From Mortierella sp. BCC40632 (taxonomy: Eukaryota > Mortierellomycota > Mortierellomycetes > Mortierellales > Mortierellaceae): a stretch of 64,000 nucleotides of DNA. Each line of letters starts with the position of its first letter. Within the stretch, counting starts at the first letter, position 1. Below the pieces are notes generated by a model. It was not told the DNA's origin. It did no database searches and saw only the letters and a list, made by a program, of their open reading frames with translations. The DNA is taken from positions 1,914,501-1,978,500 of the forward strand of contig WAEK01000010.1 of assembly GCA_011634665.1 (NCBI GenBank). The letters run 5' to 3'. A program made the translations under genes and the position numbers. Below, piece by piece: positions 57,587 through 64,000 of this stretch.

Positions 57587-60500
57587 TCTCCCTCTCTCTT
57601 CTCCTTTAGACGGAACATCTCTTCCCAGCGGAAGATATTGCCTCTCGTTATGGCGTCAGCATTGATACGGCCAAGCCTGGTAGCAGCAGAGGCCTTGACA
57701 GCTCGGTGGCTGCTCAGAGGTTGGCCGAGAATGGACCCAATATCCTCTCTCCACCCAAACAGATTTCACCGTTCATGAAATTTATCCACTGCTTGACTTC
57801 ACTCTTCAATTTGCTCCTGATCCTTGCCGGTATCTTGAACTATATTCTCCTGGCGGTTAATCCTGAGGCCAACAAAGTCAGCGTACGTATCTGCTCTACT
57901 CTTTTACCCCTCACTTTCCCCCCTTTTTACTATGGGCTGTAGTAATTGCCTGTGGTTCTTTCTTCTGATGCAAGTAAAAAGAAAGAGAAAGCTAATCCAT
58001 CGTATTCTTGACCATGAAAAAAACACCAAACCGAACCAAACCAACTACAACAACCATAACAAATACAACATCAACATCAAAATAGACCTATCTCGGAGCA
58101 ATTCTCATTGCTGTGGCGTTTATCAATGCAATTATCGAGTTTTACCAGATTCAAAAGTCGGCCGCAGTCCTTCAATCCTTTTTGAACCTGATGCCTCAAA
58201 AGTGTTATGTCATCCGAGACCAGAAATCACTCCAGATCCCTGCTTCGGAACTTGTTCTCGGCGATATTGTCTTTGCTCGAATGGGAGACAAGGTTCCAGC
58301 CGATATCATGATTTTCGCTTGTACAGATATGAAGGTCGACAACTCTTCCCTCACCGGTGAAACAGAGCCCCAGACTCGAAAGACGGTCACCGACATGAAG
58401 AACCCACTCGAGGCCCATAATCTCTGCTTCAACGGTTCTTTGATCGTCAATGGCGAAGGATACGGCCTTGTCATCCGGACAGGTGACAACACTGTGTTGG
58501 GACAAATCGCTGGATTGACCGCAGGCGAAGATTCCGGCAAGTCTCCCTTGACTCGTGAGATTGATGACTTTGTCAAGTTTATTGCCACCATTGCCATTGT
58601 CACGGCCATTCTCTTTTTCCTCATTGGTTATTTTGCGGTCTATCGGAGTCAAGGCAGTGAAGGCATCACCAACACTCTCAACTTTGCGATTGGTGTCTTT
58701 GTGGCCTTTGTTCCCGAAGGTCTCCCTGCCACAGTCACCATGTTGCTCACGTTTGCTGCCAAGCGGATGGCTCAACGAAACGTCCTTGTCAAGGACTTGA
58801 CAGGTGTCGAAACCCTCGGTGCCATCACTTTGCTCGCCACGGACAAGACCGGTACCTTGACCCGTAACCAAATGACGGTGACCAACGTCTGGAGTTCTCT
58901 CAATTTGTACTCAGCCTTCCGAAGTGCTGCCAATGCCGGCGCTCCCTTTGATGCCAACTCGGCCGGTATTCCCGAGGTCCTTGCCATCTCTGCTCTTTGT
59001 TCGCGGGCCAAATTCGATCGAACCGATGTCCCAATTTCAGAACGTCAAGTGTTGGGAGATGCTACGGAATCAGGTCTGACTCGATTTGCAGCTGCCAACA
59101 TTGGTAACTTTGATGAGATGGGTGATTTACATCCCAAGGTCTTTGAAGTTCCCTTCAATTCCGAGAACAAATGGGCCATGACCATTCATCGGAAACAACA
59201 TCCTACAGGAAAGTTTACATTGTTGATGAAGGGAGCTCCTGAACGAATTCTACGACTTTGTTCAACCATCTTGATCAATGGTCAGGCCGTTCCCCTGACA
59301 AGTGAACACTCCAAGGCTTATGGAGAAATGTATGCCTTGATGGCTTCAAAGGGTCATCGTGTCCTCGCCTTTGCACAACTCCTTCTTCCTGAAGATCAAT
59401 ACCCAGAAGGCTATGTCTTTGACAAGGAAAAGAAAAACTATCCTGATACGGATCTTTGCTTTGTGGCCTTGGTCTCGTTGGAGGATCCTCCAAAGCATGG
59501 TGTTCGTGAGGCGATTGGTCATTGTCGATCCGCAGGTATCCGAGTCATGATGGTCACGGGCGACCATCCTTTGACGGCCGAAGCCATTGCACGCAAGATC
59601 AACTTGGTTTTGTCCGATACAAAGGAAATGGTGGCCAAACAACGTGGTTGTCCGATCGATGAAGTCCGAGATGACGAATACAATGCGATCGTCATCCATG
59701 GTGAACAAATCGACTCGTTGACGGAGAAGGATTGGGACTTGATTCTTTCGAAACCCGAAGTGATCTTTGCTCGTACCTCGCCCAAACACAAACTCGAGAT
59801 CGTAAAGCATGCTCAAGCCCTGGGTCATATCGTCGGTGTCACGGGCGATGGTGTGAACGATTCCCCTGCGTTGAAGAAAGCTGATTTGGGAATTGCCATG
59901 AACATTTCAGGATCCGATGTCTCCAAGGAAGCCGCTTCCATGATTCTCTTGGACGATAACTTTGCTTCGACGGTTCGAGGTATTGAAGAAGGTCGATTGA
60001 TCTTTGCCAACTTGAAGAAATCGATCCAATACACCATCACCCATTCAATGCCCGAGGTCATCCCCAACTTGCTCTATGTCGTCGCCTCCATCCCTCTTCC
60101 AATCTCGGCCATGTTGATCTTGGTCATTGATTTGGGCTTTGAGATGTTTATCTCGTTGACCTATGCTTGGGACAAACCCGAGACCTCGACGGGTCTGATG
60201 CGCTTACCCCCTCGTAAACCTGTCACCCCTACCTCGATCGAACGTCGTCGTCGGTTGGCTCTTCGAGAGTTACCACCTGTGTTTGATGCTGAATCCGGGG
60301 AAGAGATCAAACCATCGTTCTGGGCAAGGTTCCGACATAATTTCAAGGCATTGTTCACCTCTGTTTATTGGCATGAACGGTTCGAGAGTACAGAGGATGA
60401 GATTTTGGTGGATGCCAATATCCTTTCTTGGGCCTATCTCGAATTTGGTATGATTGAAACGATTGGTGCCCTGGTGACATTCTTTGTCGTCCTTTACAAG

Positions 60501-60989
60501 GAAGGAGGCTTTACTCCTGCACAAGCGGTTCAAATGCAAAAGCAAAACCTCTTTTCCTCCACCTCCCCCGAATTCAACCAAGAGGTCCTGGCCAAGGCTC
60601 AATCCGCTTTTTATTTGGGTGTGATGATCATGCAATTGTTCAATTGTTTTGCATGCAAGACACGGTACCGATTGCCGTTTGGACTTTATATGTTTTCGAA
60701 TGTTCGGACGTTTATTGGTATTATAGTCGGATGTGCTCTTGGTTTCTTGATTGTCTATTGTCCGGGATTCCCTGTGGTGTTTGGAACGTCCAACAATACG
60801 CCGTTTGTGTATTTGTTGATCCCGATGGCGTTTGGTGTGTACATGTTGTTCTATGCGACCGTTCGACAATTGGTGTTGAGAAAGTTGAAGCCAGTACCTT
60901 ATAACGAGGAGATTCTTGGTCTCAACATGATGCCTACCATCCGGACCATGTTCTCCCGCACAAAGTCAATCCCTCGTCCTAGCCAATAG
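57238..60989 (+). CDS. P-type cation ATPase, type IIC (Na,K-ATPase alpha-like)
   Basis: Exons 57238-57453, 57610-57882 and 58086-60989 give 1130 aa. A 130-residue polar N-terminus precedes RLAENGPNILSPPK. Catalytic features: VDNSSLTGETEP (actuator domain), VPEGLPATVTMLLTFAAKRMA (helix 4), TDKTGTLT with the phosphorylated Asp416, KGAPERIL (nucleotide domain), MVTGDHPLTAEAIARKI and VTGDGVNDSPALKKADLGIAM. The order and the PEGLxATVT helix match type IIC pumps, not ENA-type IID or plasma-membrane H+ pumps. In helix 6 the ion-binding pair D-LGT-D of animal pumps reads D845-LGF-E849. Ten helices are expected, and the C-terminus is soluble. Ion specificity cannot be read from sequence alone; no beta-subunit gene is seen nearby. 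Confidence 0.92.
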
Positions 60990-61393
60990 TGTCTTTCGTT
61001 CGTTCGTTCGTTCTTTCTCTTTCTCTCTCTCTCTCTCTCTCTCTATCTTTGTATTTAGTTCCATTTTTTTCTTTATTATTATGTGAGCGTGAGCAGGTGG
61101 GAAGGAAAAAAAAATAAAATAAAATAAAAGAAAAGAAAAGAAAAGATGGAAACACAGGGAAAGGGAAAGATGACGAAAAAAAAAAGAAAGTGTGGATAGA
61201 TGAGATCCAAATGCTTGCTAAAAAGGATGGAAAAAAGGTTCTTTTTTTTTTTTTTTTTTTGGGAGGTGGGTAAAGTGGGAGAGGGGTATATTGGGATAAT
61301 TGAAGAGAGAAAAGAAAAAAAAAATGGTGTGGAAACACTGCCAGATGTGGATTGCAAAGGAGAGATAAAAAAGACACTATCAATGAATCGTTT
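60990..61393. other. 3' intergenic between convergent genes
   Basis: Holds the 3' flanks of the ATPase (+) and the coiled-coil gene (-). CTTT/CT-rich at 61000-61045, AAAAT repeats at 61110-61145, T run at 61240-61260. No gene. Confidence 0.5.
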
Positions 61394-63912
61394 TTACAGG
61401 GCAGGCGAGGTCGCTGCCTGGCTCTGTTCCGAGACCGGGGACGGCAATCCCAGGGCAGAGACCATCATCTCTCGATCCTCTTCATTGTCATTGTCGTTAT
61501 GGCTGTTCTCTGAACCCTTGACCAATCCCCGCTCCAGCTTGGAAGCAATGCTCGACTCGGTCATTTGTTCTGGCAAGGGCAACGGTGGTGAAAGTGGAAT
61601 CGTCACCGGCGGCTTGGAGGACTCGCTTGAGCCCTTGACATTTCCCTGCTCAGTCAAAGAAGACACAGAGTGGGCGTTGGAGAGATCGCCTGTTACTGCG
61701 GCCGCTGTTGCTCCTGCTACTGCTGTTGCTGGACTGGGTCCAGCTCCCCGAATCGACACTGGCGTACTTGTCCCCGTCGTTCCCTCAGAGCCAGCTCCAG
61801 AGATTGATGCAGACGACGACGACTTGGAAACCGACTTGGGACCTGCCGCGGTCGTCGTGGTCGTCGTGGTCGAAGAGGATTTTGTACTAGCTCGGCGTGT
61901 TCTGCCAGGACTAGGTGGGCCGTTCTGGCCGTTGAGAACCGACTGACCACTGCCATTGCTGCCGCTGTGGCCTGTCACGGATGTGGTGCGAGTCCGACTA
62001 GGGGCTCGACTAGAAGCAGCAGTGGTCGATCCCGATCCAGAGGAAGAATTGGTTCCCGTACGGGTAGCCGTGCCCACAAGTGTTGGGCTCTTGGTCTTTG
62101 TACGTTCTGTAGACACCTTGAGCGAAGCGGACGAAGTGGACCTGGCGGAAGCTCCTCCTGGAGCTTTGGTTTTCATAATCACATTGGCGTTTGCCGAGTG
62201 CTCGGACAAGTTGGCTCCAGTCAAGAGCGACTTTAGCCCGGGCGAGGGATTTTTGGGTGGTTGTTGCTGAGATCGCAGCCGTGGATTGCCCGAGCTGGCG
62301 GCAAGTGCGTCCAGGACAGAGGAGGTGCTTGAAGGTCCAGAGCTGACGAATGCGCTCATGCTCCGACTATTTCCAGTCCGTGACAAGGACGACGATGAGG
62401 ACGACGATGACATGGAGGGTACATAGGACATGACGGAATAGCTCGCTGACCGACTAGTACTCCGAGGTCGCGATGGCATTTTGGAAGGGCCTGCAGGCAC
62501 GTTCTCCAGAGCCACACTAATGTTCCAGGGAGGTCGAGAACTAAGGGATGCTGGCAGCGAGGAGGAAACCAATCCTGAAGCGAATGCATTCTGGAGACTA
62601 GTGGGTGTCTCGTTTCGGGGTGGGTGTTCGGCCGCTGAGGAAGCAGACCTGGTATTGCCTCGCTTGGGCACCACCATGGGCAAGGTCTGAGTAGCCTGGT
62701 GGGTCTGCTGAACAGGTTGAGGTTCTGGAGCGGGTGGGCTGGGCAGTGGTGCCTGTTTGGTCTTTTTGGGCTGTTTCCGCACAGGAGAGGAGGCTGGAGT
62801 CAAGGGTTTTGTCAGAGTGGGCGAGGTGGGTGGGGGGAGGAGAGGCTAGAGTTCTTTGGATTTGCTTTGGTTTTGTTCAAAGATTCCTGGTCATCCCAGG
62901 TCATGCCGAGTCCAAGTTCCGAGCCCAGTGAATTGGCATGGACACCATCCCAATGGCCCTCCTCCTCGTCGTCCTCGTCCTCTTCCTCCTCCTCATCCTC
63001 ATTGTCGTCGGCCTGGTCTAAGGACTCTTGGCTCTGGTTACTACTAGAGGCGGTGATGCGCTTTGGCTTTGGAGGGCGAGAGCCTTTGGACCAGCTTCCT
63101 CCTTCGAGGTCGTTTTCGATCCGCAGATGGTGGATAGTATCCTGGGCCTCCTCGAGCATGTGGGCGTACTCCTTTGTGTTGGAGATCATCTCGACGACCC
63201 TGCCTTCGCAGGTGACTTGTCTGTTCTCGAGTTCCTCCAATGTCGATCGGATCGTGCCGCTCTCGGACAGAACCTGCATGTACAGACAAAACAGAAAAAA
63301 AAGAGACAAACACAGCCTCGGTGAATCAGAGCTCTTTTGTTTTCTATTTTTTTTTTTTTTTTTTTCTTTCTCTTTTTTTCCCCTGTCTGGATGCTTGTGT
63401 GTTTGTGTCCGAATGTGGCCAAACAAAGCAAACACAATTATCATGCAAGACATGTTGGCCATGGGTTATAGTTCTTTTTTTGGTGTTGTGGGTCAATTAT
63501 TTACCTTTCCAAGATCAGACTGGATCAGCTTGACGGCCATGTTTGTGCTGGTAAACGATTGCTTCTGTTTGTCGAGTGCTTCCTCGAGTTGTGCCTGGAG
63601 ATTGACGTTCACTTCTTGGGTTGTGCTCAATTCCTGCTCGACTTCGCCCAGTCGTCGAGAGTAGGCACTGACCTTGGATTTAGCGTCCAAGACCTCGGTT
63701 CCCATCTCGTTCATTTGGTCCACCAGTCCATCCAGTTCCTTCCGGAATGACTTGAGATCTCGTCGACATGTGTCGAGCTCGCGTTGAAGTACTTCGTTAT
63801 GGCCTGTGAGGGTCTTGACTTCATCCTCGGATCCTGTGAGTTGGGACGAGAGTTCCATTGCCTGGTTTGCTTTTGACTGGAGTAGCATGTTTTGATCCTG
63901 AAGGGACTGGAG
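61394..63912 (-). CDS. Coiled-coil protein with Ser-rich C-terminus, 5' part outside the window
   Basis: Three exons are readable: 63912-63505, 63273-62944 and 62845-61394, 729 codons, all in phase 0. The upstream exon(s) lie beyond the right edge; 63913-64000 is intron. The first ~210 residues form a long coiled coil (LQSLQDQNMLLQSKANQAM, ELDTCRRDLKSFRKELDGL and further heptads through VVEMISNTKEYAHMLEEAQ). An acidic block (DDNEDEEEEEDEDDEEE) follows, then ~480 residues rich in Ser, Thr, Pro and Ala with scattered Arg-Thr-Ser motifs. The second intron starts GTCCAT, a weak donor, but is needed to keep frame. Such layouts occur in cytoskeletal and polarity proteins; I cannot name the family. 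Confidence 0.7.
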
Positions 63913-63942
63913 CTAATATGGACACGGGGGAAGCATGAGTAG

Positions 63943-63978
<36 letters not shown>

Positions 63979-64000
63979 AAAGAAGAAGAAAAAATAATAA
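63913..64000 (-). other. Intron at right edge
   Basis: Minus-strand sequence before the acceptor (ATATTAG) at 63913. CT-rich on the coding strand (GA repeat at 63945-63978 on the plus strand). Confidence 0.5.

Overview
The window is nuclear DNA of a filamentous fungus. It is intron-rich (mostly GT-AG introns of about 40-210 bp, two of them apparently GC-AG) and full of long poly(A)/poly(T) runs and CT, GT and GATG microsatellites. Two intronless nuclear tRNAs are present. The gene content (Golgi GDPase, protein O-fucosyltransferase-like enzyme, derlin, FHIP, PNUTS-like and DDX3/DED1-like proteins, and a Na,K-ATPase-like type IIC pump) together with relics of non-LTR and TnpB/Fanzor-like elements suggests an early-diverging fungus, most likely Mucoromycota/Mortierellomycotina. 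The lineage is inferred from style and content; no marker gene was compared.

Layout. 0.2-4.5 kb: a short DED1-type helicase (+) converges on a large O-fucosyltransferase-domain protein (-). 5.8-6.1 kb: tRNA-Ser(UGA) (-) and tRNA-Arg(UCU) (+). 6.5-9.4 kb: a graveyard of decayed elements (an unidentified coding relic, the 3' end of a LINE-type retrotransposon, a TnpB/Fanzor-like zinc-ribbon tail) around a 220-bp compound microsatellite. 10.6-17.7 kb: two tandem minus-strand paralogues of a seven-helix membrane protein with a long disordered tail. 19.4-28.3 kb: minus-strand housekeeping genes: ketopantoate hydroxymethyltransferase (mitochondrial presequence), FHIP (dynein/Hook adaptor) and Golgi GDPase GDA1. 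GDA1 is divergent from a plus-strand homeodomain factor rich in SUMO motifs, which is followed by a PNUTS-like PP1 regulator (30.7-33.1 kb).

35.3-39.15 kb is the most unusual region: a large inverted repeat (arms about 1.7 kb) carrying two divergent copies, identical in coding sequence, of a 128-aa secreted eight-cysteine protein. A 429-bp TIR element sits at the symmetry centre. A decayed third copy and a possible flank of a fourth lie just to the right. After that come an uncertain two-exon small gene, a single-exon GPCR-like seven-helix protein (42.3-43.3 kb), a 6.5-kb stretch with no recognisable gene, a six-exon derlin (49.9-51.8 kb), thymidylate synthase (52.6-53.8 kb), the P-type ATPase (57.2-61.0 kb) and the 3' part of a coiled-coil protein running off the right edge.

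Functional links are modest. The O-fucosyltransferase-like enzyme would release GDP in the secretory pathway and GDA1 would convert it to GMP; derlin serves ER quality control of the same pathway. Most genes share a coding-strand CT-rich tract just upstream of the start codon. Gene models were spliced by eye from reading frame, GT/GC-AG signals and family alignment from memory; no database search was run.
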